NCBI RefSeq assembly: GCF_025965085.1
Contig: NZ_JAOPXP010000115.1
Location: 1 to 58,444 of the forward strand
Reading direction: 5' to 3'
Source of the DNA: Marmoricola sp.
GTDB lineage: Bacteria > Actinomycetota > Actinomycetes > Propionibacteriales > Nocardioidaceae
Length of the DNA: 58,444 nt
Below the pieces are notes generated by a model, which worked only from the letters and a program-made list of their open reading frames with translations, was not told where the DNA came from and ran no database searches. Each line of letters opens with the position of its first letter. Position 1 is the first letter of the stretch. This document shows positions 35,620-42,285 of this stretch, piece after piece. A program made the translations under genes and the position numbers.

Positions 35620-36225
35620 TCAGCGGTTGAACCGCTGCTGGGTGAGCTCGAGGCCGTCGGCGATCAGCGACTCGACGGCGTCGGCAGCGCTGTCGATCTG
35701 GAACGGCAGCTCCTTGCGCTCGGCGGTGCTGTAGTTCGCGAGCACGAAGTCGGCAGGACTCTGCCTGCCCGGAGGGCGCCCGATGCCGGCGCGTACCCGG
35801 TAGAACTCCCCGCTGCCGAGGGACGACCGCATCGACTTGAGCCCGTTGTGGCCGTTGTCGCCGCCGCCGCGCTTGGTGCGCAGCGTCCCGAAGTCGATGT
35901 CGAGCTCGTCGTGGATGGCGATGATCTGCTCGACCGGCACCTTGTAGAAGGTGGCCAGCGCCTTGACCGGACCGCCCGACTCGTTCATGAACGAGCGGGG
36001 CCTGCCCAGCACGACGCGCGGCACCGAGGTGCCGGGGGCACCGAGGCGCCCTTCCACGACGTCGGCGCGTCCCGACTTGTGCGCCCGCCAGCCACTGCCC
36101 AGGCGCCGGGCCAGCTCGTCGATGACCAGGTAGCCGATGTTGTGCCTGTTGCCGGCGTACGCCGGGCCAGGGTTGCCCAGCCCGACGACCAGCCACACGT
36201 CCGATCCCGGGGTGGAGTCGGTCAC
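35620..36225 (-). CDS. pth: Peptidyl-tRNA hydrolase
   Basis: 201 aa. Recycles tRNA from peptidyl-tRNAs dropped by the ribosome. [20 protein letters not shown] contains the catalytic His, [14 protein letters not shown] and HDELDIDFG follow, and [13 protein letters not shown] provides the second conserved Asn/His patch. Length is normal (about 190-200). It lies 11 bases after rplY, as in many actinobacteria, so the two are cotranscribed. Confidence 0.96.
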   Translation of the reverse strand: MTDSTPGSDVWLVVGLGNPGPAYAGNRHNIGYLVIDELARRLGSGWRAHKSGRADVVEGRLGAPGTSVPRVVLGRPRSFMNESGGPVKALATFYKVPVEQIIAIHDELDIDFGTLRTKRGGGDNGHNGLKSMRSSLGSGEFYRVRAGIGRPPGRQSPADFVLANYSTAERKELPFQIDSAADAVESLIADGLELTQQRFNR

Positions 36226-36236
36226 AGCAGAGTGGG

Positions 36237-36917
36237 TCAGCTCTCGGAGTCGGAGCCGGACTCGCTCCCGGTTGCCGCGGCCTGGGCGACCTCGTCGGCG
36301 GGCTCGTCGCGCTCGATGCCGACCTCGGCCTCGGCCTCCTCCAGCTCGGCCTCCACCTCTTCGGCGGTCGGCGCGTGCACGACGTTGACGACCAGCGCCT
36401 CGGCGTCGGTGAGCAGGCTCGAGCCCGAGGGCAGCACGAGGTCCTTGGCCAGCACGTGGAAGCCGGCCTCGGCGTCCTCGACGGAGATCTCGATGAACTC
36501 GGGGATGTCCGTGGCCTCGGCCTCGACGCTGACGGTGTTCAGGTCGGTCACGACCATGGCGTCGGACTTGGCCTCGCCGGTCACGTGGATCGGGATCTCG
36601 ACGGTGACCTTCTCGCCCTTCCGCACCTCCACGAAGTCGAGGTGCTCCAGGAAGCCCTTGATCGGGTCGGACTGGACCTGCTTGGTCAGCGCCAGCACGG
36701 TGGTGCCGTCGATGTCGATGTGGAGCAGCGCGTTGGTGCCGCCGCGCTTGAGCGCCATCATCGTGTCGTGGCCCGGGAGGGTGATGTGCTGCGGGTCGTT
36801 GCCGTGGCCGTAGATGACCGCAGGCACCTTGTTGTCGCGCCTGATGCGGCGGGCCGCGCCCTTGCCGAACTCGGTGCGGGTCTCGGCGGTGATCTTCTCT
36901 TCGGTCTTCTCAGGCAT
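36237..36917 (-). CDS. rplY: 50S ribosomal protein L25/general stress protein Ctc
   Basis: 226 aa, the long Ctc/TL5 form: an N-terminal 5S rRNA-binding L25 domain ([37 protein letters not shown]) and a C-terminal beta domain, ending in a very acidic Ala/Glu/Ser tail (residues about 185-226). Binds 5S rRNA in the large subunit. The ATG at 36917 has GAGGAG about 12 bases upstream. A promoter and strong hairpin lie in its leader. First gene of rplY-pth. Confidence 0.95.
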   Translation of the reverse strand: MPEKTEEKITAETRTEFGKGAARRIRRDNKVPAVIYGHGNDPQHITLPGHDTMMALKRGGTNALLHIDIDGTTVLALTKQVQSDPIKGFLEHLDFVEVRKGEKVTVEIPIHVTGEAKSDAMVVTDLNTVSVEAEATDIPEFIEISVEDAEAGFHVLAKDLVLPSGSSLLTDAEALVVNVVHAPTAEEVEAELEEAEAEVGIERDEPADEVAQAAATGSESGSDSES

Positions 36918-37128
36918 GACGCTGCGTGCTCCTCGGAAACGTGGTGCGGGTGAATAAGACGGGTGGTTGCCAGGGGCGGGGACAGCACATGCACCGCAGG
37001 CCGACGGGCGCGGTGCATGGTGTGCACGGACCGACCGCGTCGATCACGGAGCATTCACTCCCTCGCCGAGGCAACTGGACGATCTTACGCGACACCCGAG
37101 TCGCGATGCCAATCGGCCGCAGGGCGGG
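36918..37128 (-). promoter_or_regulatory. rplY-pth promoter and hairpin leader
   Basis: On the minus strand a TAAGAT -10 (37082-37087) and TTGGCA -35 (37107-37112) are 19 bp apart; transcription would start near 37075, giving a 5' UTR of about 158 nt. The UTR holds a perfect 10-bp inverted repeat, CATGCACCGC (36988-36997) and GCGGTGCATG (37010-37019), with a 12-nt loop. It may be a leader for autoregulation by L25 or a barrier to read-through from prs; neither is proven. Confidence 0.45.
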
Positions 37129-38109
37129 TCAGGCGTGCCCGTCGAACATCGAGGTCACCGAGCCGTCCTCGAAGACCTCCTTGATCGCCCGCGAGATGAG
37201 CGGGGCGATGGACAGGCAGGTGAGCTTGTCGAACTCGCTGCCAGCAGGGAGGGGAAGAGTGTTGGTGACAATGACCTCGGTGGCCGAGGAGTTCTTGAGT
37301 CGGTCGACGGCAGGATCGGAGAGGATCGCATGGGTGGCGGCGACGATCACACCGGCCGCCCCCTCGGCCATCAGCGCCTCGGTCGCGTTCACGATGGTCC
37401 CGCCGGTGTCGATCATGTCGTCGACCAGCACGCACATCCGGCCCTTGACGTCACCGACGACGCGGTTGGCCACCGTCTCGTTGGGCCGGTCGGTGCGCCG
37501 GGACTTGTGGATGAAGGCGAGGGGTGCGCCGCCGAGGCGCGCCGACCAGCGCTCGGCCACCTTGATCCGGCCGGCGTCCGGGGAGACTACGGCCAGCTTC
37601 TGGCGGGGGTACTGCTTCTTGACGTAGTCGGCCAGGATCGGCAGTGCCATCAAGTGGTCGACCGGGCCGTCGAAGAACCCCTGGATCTGGTCGGCGTGCA
37701 GGTCGACGGTGATCAGCCGGTCGGCGCCGGCGGTCTTGAACAGGTCGGCCATCAGCCGTGCGGAGATCGGCTCGCGCCCACGGTGCTTCTTGTCCTGGCG
37801 GGCGTAGCCGTAGAACGGCATCACCACGGTGATCCGCTTCGCCGAGGCGCGCTTGAGCGCGTCGACCATGATGAGGTGCTCCATGATCCACTCGTTCACC
37901 GGAGCCGTGTGGCTCTGGATCACGAAGGCATCGGATCCGCGGACCGACTCCTCGTAGCGGACGTAGATCTCGGAGTTCGCGAACTCGTACGCCGAGGTCG
38001 GGACGAGCTCCGTGCCCAGCTGTTCCACGACCTCAGCCGCCAGCTGGGTGTGGGCCCGCCCGCTGAAAACCATCAGGTTCTTCTCGGTGGTCTTCTTCAT
38101 TCCGCTCAC
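37129..38109 (-). CDS. prs: Ribose-phosphate pyrophosphokinase
   Basis: 326 aa. Makes PRPP from ribose 5-phosphate and ATP. The divalent-cation/ATP signature region runs from GREPISARLMADLF to ADRLITVDLHADQIQGF, and the PRPP loop is VLVDDMIDTGGTIV (near residue 230). I keep the GTG at 38109, which has GAGGAG 9 bases upstream; an ATG three codons in is the alternative. It lies 79 bases after glmU, matching the glmU-prs pairing common in actinobacteria. Confidence 0.97.
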   Translation of the reverse strand: MSGMKKTTEKNLMVFSGRAHTQLAAEVVEQLGTELVPTSAYEFANSEIYVRYEESVRGSDAFVIQSHTAPVNEWIMEHLIMVDALKRASAKRITVVMPFYGYARQDKKHRGREPISARLMADLFKTAGADRLITVDLHADQIQGFFDGPVDHLMALPILADYVKKQYPRQKLAVVSPDAGRIKVAERWSARLGGAPLAFIHKSRRTDRPNETVANRVVGDVKGRMCVLVDDMIDTGGTIVNATEALMAEGAAGVIVAATHAILSDPAVDRLKNSSATEVIVTNTLPLPAGSEFDKLTCLSIAPLISRAIKEVFEDGSVTSMFDGHA

Positions 38110-38188
38110 GCTGCGCAGCTCCTCGGTCTTGCGGGTGTCGCCCGGTGTCTCGATTCTCCCCCACCGGCGCGGTGCTGGCGAACTCCGG

Positions 38189-39655
38189 TCAGTCCTCGGT
38201 CGCTTCGGAGCCCGCAGCCCGTGCCGCCTCGGCCTGGGCGGTGCCCTGACGCCGACGAACCGCCCACCCCTCGATGTTGCGCTGAGGGCCCGCGCTGACC
38301 GCGAGTGCCCCGGGAGGTACGTCCTCGCGGATCACGCTCCCGGCCCCGGTGCCGGCACCGTCCCCGATGTGCACGGGGGCGACGAAGGTGTTGTTGCTGG
38401 CCGTGCGCGCATGCCGGCCGACGACCGTGCGGTGCTTCTCGACACCGTCGTAGTTGGCGAAGATCGTGCCGGCGCCGATGTTCGTGCCCTCCCCGATCTC
38501 GGCGTCGCCCACGTAGGACAGGTGCGGCACCTTGGCGCCGTCCCCGATCCTGGCGTTCTTCGTCTCCACGAACCCGCCGATCTTCCCGCCCGCGCCGAGC
38601 TCGGTGCCGGGGCGCAGGTAGGTGAACGGCCCCACGTTCGCCTTGGCTCCGATGACGGCGAGCTCGCCGTGGGTGCGTACGACGTGCGCGCCGGCCCCGA
38701 CCTCCACGTCCTTGAGCGTGGAGTCCGGTCCGACCACCGCATCCTCCGCCACGACCGTGGCCCCGAGCAGCTGGACGCCGGGCAGGATCGTCACGTCCTG
38801 CTCGAGGCGGACGTCGACGTCGATCCAGGTCGTGTCGGGGTCGATGATCGTCACACCCTCCCGCATCCAACGATCGAGGATGCGCCTGTTCTTCTCCTTG
38901 GCCAGCGCCGCCAGCTGCGCGCGGTCGTTGGCCCCCTCGGTCTGGAGGACGTCCTCGATCGGGAACGCACCGACGGGGAGCCCGTCCTCGCGAGCGAGCT
39001 GCACCGTGTCAGTGAGGTAGTACTCCCCGTTGGCGTTGTCGTTCGTGAGCCGGGACAGCGCGCCGTCGAGGAACTCGGCGTCGAAGGCCAGGATGCCGCT
39101 GTTGATCTCGCAGACCGCGCGCTGCTCCTCGGTGGCGTCCTTCTGCTCGACGATGCCGGTGACCTCGCCCGCGGCGTCGCGCAGCACGCGGCCGTAGCCG
39201 TGGGGGTTCGCGACGACACCCGACAAGATGCTGACCCCTCGTCCGGCCGCCACGTGGTCCTCGGCGAAGGCGCGCAGGCTCTCGCCCTCCAGGAGCGGGG
39301 TGTCGCCGTACGCCACCAGCACCGTGCCGGTGCGGTCGGCCGGGTCGAGGGCCTCCCACGCGACCCGGACGGCGTGCCCGGTTCCGTCCTGGGTCTCCTG
39401 CACCGCGAGCACGGCTTCGGGCAGCAGCTCCTGGATGTGGGGGCCGACCTGCTCGCGCTGGTTGCCGACGACCGCGACCACCCGGTGGGGCCGGAGCGAG
39501 GCGACGGCGTCCAGCACGTGCCCGATCATGGTGCGTCCCGAGATCGGGTGCAGCACCTTCATGGTCTTGGACTTCATCCGGGTGCCACCACCCGCGGCCA
39601 GGACGATGACGGTCACGGCCCCGCTACGGGTGGCTGGCTTGCTCGTGGTGCTCAT
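38189..39655 (-). CDS. glmU: Bifunctional GlmU (N-acetylglucosamine-1-phosphate uridyltransferase/glucosamine-1-phosphate acetyltransferase)
   Basis: 488 aa. Makes UDP-GlcNAc for peptidoglycan and teichoic-type polymers. The uridyltransferase domain has LAAGGGTRMKSKTMKVLHP and GYGRVLRD; the C-terminal left-handed beta-helix (from about residue 265) has GPFTYLRPGT, GNxK-like FVETKNARIGDG and NYDGVEKHRTVVG. The ATG at 39655 begins one base after the 3' end of tRNA-Gln, so the only ribosome-binding sequence (GGGGAG) is the tRNA acceptor strand; a GTG 13 codons in is an alternative start. The gene is probably cotranscribed with the tRNA. Confidence 0.96.
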   Translation of the reverse strand: MSTTSKPATRSGAVTVIVLAAGGGTRMKSKTMKVLHPISGRTMIGHVLDAVASLRPHRVVAVVGNQREQVGPHIQELLPEAVLAVQETQDGTGHAVRVAWEALDPADRTGTVLVAYGDTPLLEGESLRAFAEDHVAAGRGVSILSGVVANPHGYGRVLRDAAGEVTGIVEQKDATEEQRAVCEINSGILAFDAEFLDGALSRLTNDNANGEYYLTDTVQLAREDGLPVGAFPIEDVLQTEGANDRAQLAALAKEKNRRILDRWMREGVTIIDPDTTWIDVDVRLEQDVTILPGVQLLGATVVAEDAVVGPDSTLKDVEVGAGAHVVRTHGELAVIGAKANVGPFTYLRPGTELGAGGKIGGFVETKNARIGDGAKVPHLSYVGDAEIGEGTNIGAGTIFANYDGVEKHRTVVGRHARTASNNTFVAPVHIGDGAGTGAGSVIREDVPPGALAVSAGPQRNIEGWAVRRRQGTAQAEAARAAGSEATED

Positions 39656-39656
39656 G

Positions 39657-39735
39657 CTCCCCGGGTAGGAGTCGAACCTACGTCGCTAGTCCTGATTCAA
39701 AGTCAGGCGGGCCCTGCCGACAGACCAACCGGGGA
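39657..39735 (-). tRNA. tRNA-Gln (anticodon TTG)
   Basis: 79 nt folding as a full cloverleaf on the minus strand: acceptor TCCCCGG/CCGGGGA, D arm GGTC/GGCC, anticodon stem CCTGA/TCAGG with loop CTTTGAA (anticodon TTG, reads CAA), a 9-nt variable loop, T arm GTAGG/CCTAC with loop TTCGACT, discriminator G. CCA is not encoded; the base after the discriminator precedes the glmU ATG. Its 5' end is partly duplicated in the upstream repeat. Confidence 0.97.
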
Positions 39736-39870
39736 ATGATGATGGAGAGGTTACTGGCCCCAGGCGGGACCAAGTCCCCAGGCCCGACAGCCCAACCGGG
39801 GAATGATGATGGAGAGGTTACTGGCCCCAGGCGGGACCAAGTCCCCAGGCCCGACAGCCCAACCGGGGAA
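39725..39870. repeat. 67-bp tandem repeat containing the tRNA-Gln 5' end
   Basis: Two identical 67-bp units (39725-39791, 39792-39858) followed by the first 12 bases of a third (to 39870). The differences from exact periodicity lie in the tRNA itself. On the minus strand each unit has a 48-bp spacer (with GGGAC/GTCCC hairpin and TAACCT, a possible -10 box) and a copy of about the first 19 bases of tRNA-Gln with one mismatch (TCCCCGGTTGGGCTGTCGG). They look like duplications of the tRNA promoter plus 5' end, leaving two truncated tRNA starts upstream of the intact gene. Not CRISPR-like: no unique spacers. Confidence 0.92.
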
Positions 39871-39917
39871 AGTTCGATCGGGCAGGAGGCGACCGGTGCG
39901 CAGCGGTCACCCGCTCG

Positions 39918-40016
39918 TCACCTGCGCTGGGCCTGCTCGTCATCCTCGGCGGGGTCGCTCGCCGGCATGATGACACCTCTCGGGAGGTCCCCGGCGCCCT
40001 CCTGCTGAGTGCTCAC
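39918..40016 (-). CDS. Putative 32-residue microprotein coupled to tam
   Basis: An open frame from GTG 40016 to TGA 39918, 32 codons. The GTG overlaps the tam TGA as GTGA, the same coupling used by proven genes in this window, which is the main evidence that it is real. The product is hydrophilic, with GDLPRGVIMPASDPAEDDE in the centre; no signal or membrane segment. Function unknown. It could be a chance frame. Confidence 0.4.
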   Translation of the reverse strand: MSTQQEGAGDLPRGVIMPASDPAEDDEQAQRR

Positions 40017-40795
40017 CTCGACGCCGGGGTACGCGCGACGACGAACACCCGCCGGAACGGCATCACCACGGCGCCGCGGCGCGCCGGGTAGGCCTCGCGC
40101 AGCAGCTTCTTGAACTCCTCCTCGAAGTCGGCGCGCAGGGGCGTGGGCAGCGCCTGGAGCGTCGGGCGCGCGCCGGTGCCGCTGACCCAGGTGAACACGG
40201 GGTCGGGTCCGTGGAGCACGTGCAGGTAGGTCGTCTCCCAGGCGTCGACCTCGCAGCCGAGGTCGCGCAGGGCGCGGAGATAGGTGGCGGCGTCGTGGGC
40301 GCCGTGGTCGACCACCCCTGCGGTGTGCTCGGCGTACGGCTGCTCGGCGGCCAGGTCGCGGCGCAGGGTGTGGCTGGGCTCGTCGAAGTTGCCGGGGACC
40401 TGGAAGGCCAGCCAGCCCCCGGGGCTGACTGCCTCCACCAGGCCGGGAAGCAGCCCGAGGTGGTCCGGGACCCACTGCAGGGCGGCGTTCGAGACGAGGA
40501 CGTCGACCGCTCCCATGGGTGCGCTCCAGTCACTGAGGTCGCCCACCACGAACTCGACCCCGGCGTCGCGCGGAGCAGCGTCCACCATGTCCGGGCTGGA
40601 GTCGACGCCGACGACCTTCGCCCCGGGCCACCGCTGCGCGAGCAGCACGGTCAGGTTCCCCGCTCCGCAGCCAAGATCGACGACCGTGCGGGGCGCCTCC
40701 GCGCGGATCCGGCCGACCAGCTCGCCGAACGGCCTTCCACGCTCGTCGGCGAAGGCGAGGTAGCGCTGGGGGTCCCACGAGAAGGGGCTGCTCAT
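40013..40795 (-). CDS. tam: Trans-aconitate 2-methyltransferase
   Basis: 260-aa SAM-dependent methyltransferase that methylates trans-aconitate, an inhibitor formed from cis-aconitate. SAM motif I is VVDLGCGAGNLTVLLA (near residue 40), then VVGVDSSPDMV, and the Tam-type segment DVLVSNAALQWVPDH follows. The N terminus FSWDPQRYLAFADERGRPF is characteristic of Tam. The ATG at 40795 is 1-3 bases from the predicted transcription start. Divergent from a MarR regulator sharing its promoter region. Substrate assigned by family. Confidence 0.9.
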   Translation of the reverse strand: MSSPFSWDPQRYLAFADERGRPFGELVGRIRAEAPRTVVDLGCGAGNLTVLLAQRWPGAKVVGVDSSPDMVDAAPRDAGVEFVVGDLSDWSAPMGAVDVLVSNAALQWVPDHLGLLPGLVEAVSPGGWLAFQVPGNFDEPSHTLRRDLAAEQPYAEHTAGVVDHGAHDAATYLRALRDLGCEVDAWETTYLHVLHGPDPVFTWVSGTGARPTLQALPTPLRADFEEEFKKLLREAYPARRGAVVMPFRRVFVVARTPASR

Positions 40796-40845
40796 CGCGA
40801 CAGATTATCTCGATGTCAAGAATCTTGTCAGGCTACAATCCGGAC
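40796..40845. promoter_or_regulatory. Overlapping divergent leaderless promoters with a palindrome (tam/marR)
   Basis: Minus strand (tam): -35 CTGACA (40826-40831), 16-bp spacer, -10 GATAAT (40804-40809), start near 40797 against ATG 40795. Plus strand (marR): -10 TACAAT (40834-40839), start near 40846, which is the GTG itself. CAAGAATCTTG (40817-40827), a perfect 5-bp-arm palindrome, sits in the tam spacer and just upstream of the marR -10, so one bound MarR dimer could close both. Confidence 0.55.
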
Positions 40846-41334
40846 GTGGAACCCGACGAGGTGGACGAGCTGGTCGAGGCGTGGACCCGGGAACGGGACG
40901 ACCTCGACCTGGCCCCCGTCGAGGTGTTCAGCCGGATCAGTCGGCTGGCGCGGCTGCTCGACAAGGCCCGTCGCGAGGCGTTCACCGCGCACCAGATCGA
41001 GACCTGGGAGTTCGACGTCCTGTCGGCGCTGCGTCGCACCGGTGCGCCCTACCAGCTCACGCCCGGCGCGCTGCTGCGCCAGACGATGGTCACCAGCGGC
41101 ACCATGACCAACCGGGTCGACCGCCTCGCGCTCCGCGGGTTCGTCGAGCGATCCCCCGACCCGAGCGACCGGCGCGGCGTGCTGGTGCGCCTCACCGCCC
41201 CGGGCAAGCGCGCGGTCGACGGGGCTTTCGAGACCCTCCTCGCCAGCGAGCGCGACCTCCTCAGCGACCTGTCCTCGACCGACCGCACCCGGCTGGCCGA
41301 GCTGCTCAAGCAGCTGATGACCCCGTTTCGCTGA
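40846..41334 (+). CDS. MarR-family transcriptional regulator
   Basis: 162 aa from GTG 40846; an ATG at 40813 would add 11 residues but lies upstream of the TACAAT box. Winged-helix core: HQIETWEFDVLSALRRTG, LTPGALLRQTMVTSGTMTNRVDRLALRG (recognition helix) and the wing DPSDRRGVLVRLTAPGK. Starts EPDEVDELVEAWTRERDDLD, typical of this actinobacterial subgroup. Likely regulates itself and tam; the ligand is unknown. Its 3' end is 3 bases from the convergent thioesterase. Confidence 0.9.
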   Translation: MEPDEVDELVEAWTRERDDLDLAPVEVFSRISRLARLLDKARREAFTAHQIETWEFDVLSALRRTGAPYQLTPGALLRQTMVTSGTMTNRVDRLALRGFVERSPDPSDRRGVLVRLTAPGKRAVDGAFETLLASERDLLSDLSSTDRTRLAELLKQLMTPFR

Positions 41335-41337
41335 GCC

Positions 41338-42192
41338 TCAGGCCCCGGAGCTGCGCCGGAAGCGTGGATTGGGCGAGTCGCCGTTGAAGTCGTGCACCTC
41401 GAAGTCCACGGTGCGCTCGGCGTTGGCGATCGAGCTCACTACCGTCGTACCGATGCGTCCCTGCCGGTCGAAGACCGTGGCCGTGCCGACCGCGATCCCG
41501 TCGTGGTTGACCCGGTCGGTCGCCGAGAGGCCGACCTCGCGTCCGACCGGCAACCGTGCCAGCACCATGGTGATGTCGGTGTTGATGTGCTCGACGCCGT
41601 TGCTGCCCCAGTTGGTGACCATGCTGGTGGAGTCCGCGACGCTGGCCGCCACCACGAACGGCGACGGGGCCTCCTCCGGCACCACCGGGACGCCGACCTG
41701 CCAGGTCGTCTTGTGGCCGTCGTTCTGGTGCGCGGCGAACGACTCGTCCCAGACCCCGTCGCTGGCGAACAACGGCACCCGGAGCTTCTCCGTCGAAGGA
41801 GCGAGCTCCAGCGGCGGCACGTCGGGGGCGCCGGTCGGCTCCCACACCGACCCGGCCACCGGGTCGCTCACCTTGAGGAAGAGCGCGCTCGCGCGCGCGA
41901 CCCGCTGGCCGTCCTGCTCGAGGCTCGCGTCGACGAGGCACAGCCGTCGCCCCTCGCGTACGACGCGGGTGGTGGTCCGGCAGAGCTCCATCGCCGCGGG
42001 CCTGAACAGGTCGACGGTGAAGCGCGCCGGGCGGAGGTCGTCGCGTCCCAGCTCGGCCACGCGACGCTCCAGCGCGCGGGCGAGCGCCCCGCTGAGGGCG
42101 ACCCCGTGCATCTGGTCCTCGCTCCACAGGCTGCGCGCGAGGTCGGTCGGAAGCAGGCCGTCGCCCCGGCTGGTGAAGAAGGAGAGGGTCAT
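41338..42192 (-). CDS. Acyl-CoA thioesterase-like protein (TesB-like double hotdog)
   Basis: 284 aa. Two hotdog-type halves: the first has SLWSEDQMHGVALSGALARAL and RFTVDLFRPAAMELCRTTT; the second has VPVVPEEAPSPFVVAASVADSTSM followed by NWGSNGVEHINTDITMVLAR. It probably hydrolyses acyl-CoA thioesters. I chose the ATG at 42192 (MTLSFFTSRGDG); an upstream in-frame start at 42240 adds 16 unconserved residues. The physiological acyl group is unknown. Confidence 0.78.
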   Translation of the reverse strand: MTLSFFTSRGDGLLPTDLARSLWSEDQMHGVALSGALARALERRVAELGRDDLRPARFTVDLFRPAAMELCRTTTRVVREGRRLCLVDASLEQDGQRVARASALFLKVSDPVAGSVWEPTGAPDVPPLELAPSTEKLRVPLFASDGVWDESFAAHQNDGHKTTWQVGVPVVPEEAPSPFVVAASVADSTSMVTNWGSNGVEHINTDITMVLARLPVGREVGLSATDRVNHDGIAVGTATVFDRQGRIGTTVVSSIANAERTVDFEVHDFNGDSPNPRFRRSSGA

Positions 42193-42285
42193 GGGCGCAT
42201 TGTTGCCGACGCCTCGGCCGGTCACTCCGGCAGTGCTCACCCCAGCAGAGTCTTCACCCGCGCACAGTGCAGACCAGAGCAGGGT

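Noticed and set aside
39725-39870. CRISPR array.
   Set aside because: Units are directly adjacent without unique spacers and derive from the neighbouring tRNA.
39736-40008. A 90-codon plus-strand frame across the repeat.
   Set aside because: The predicted protein is just the translated repeat, with no ribosome site and overlap with the tRNA upstream region.
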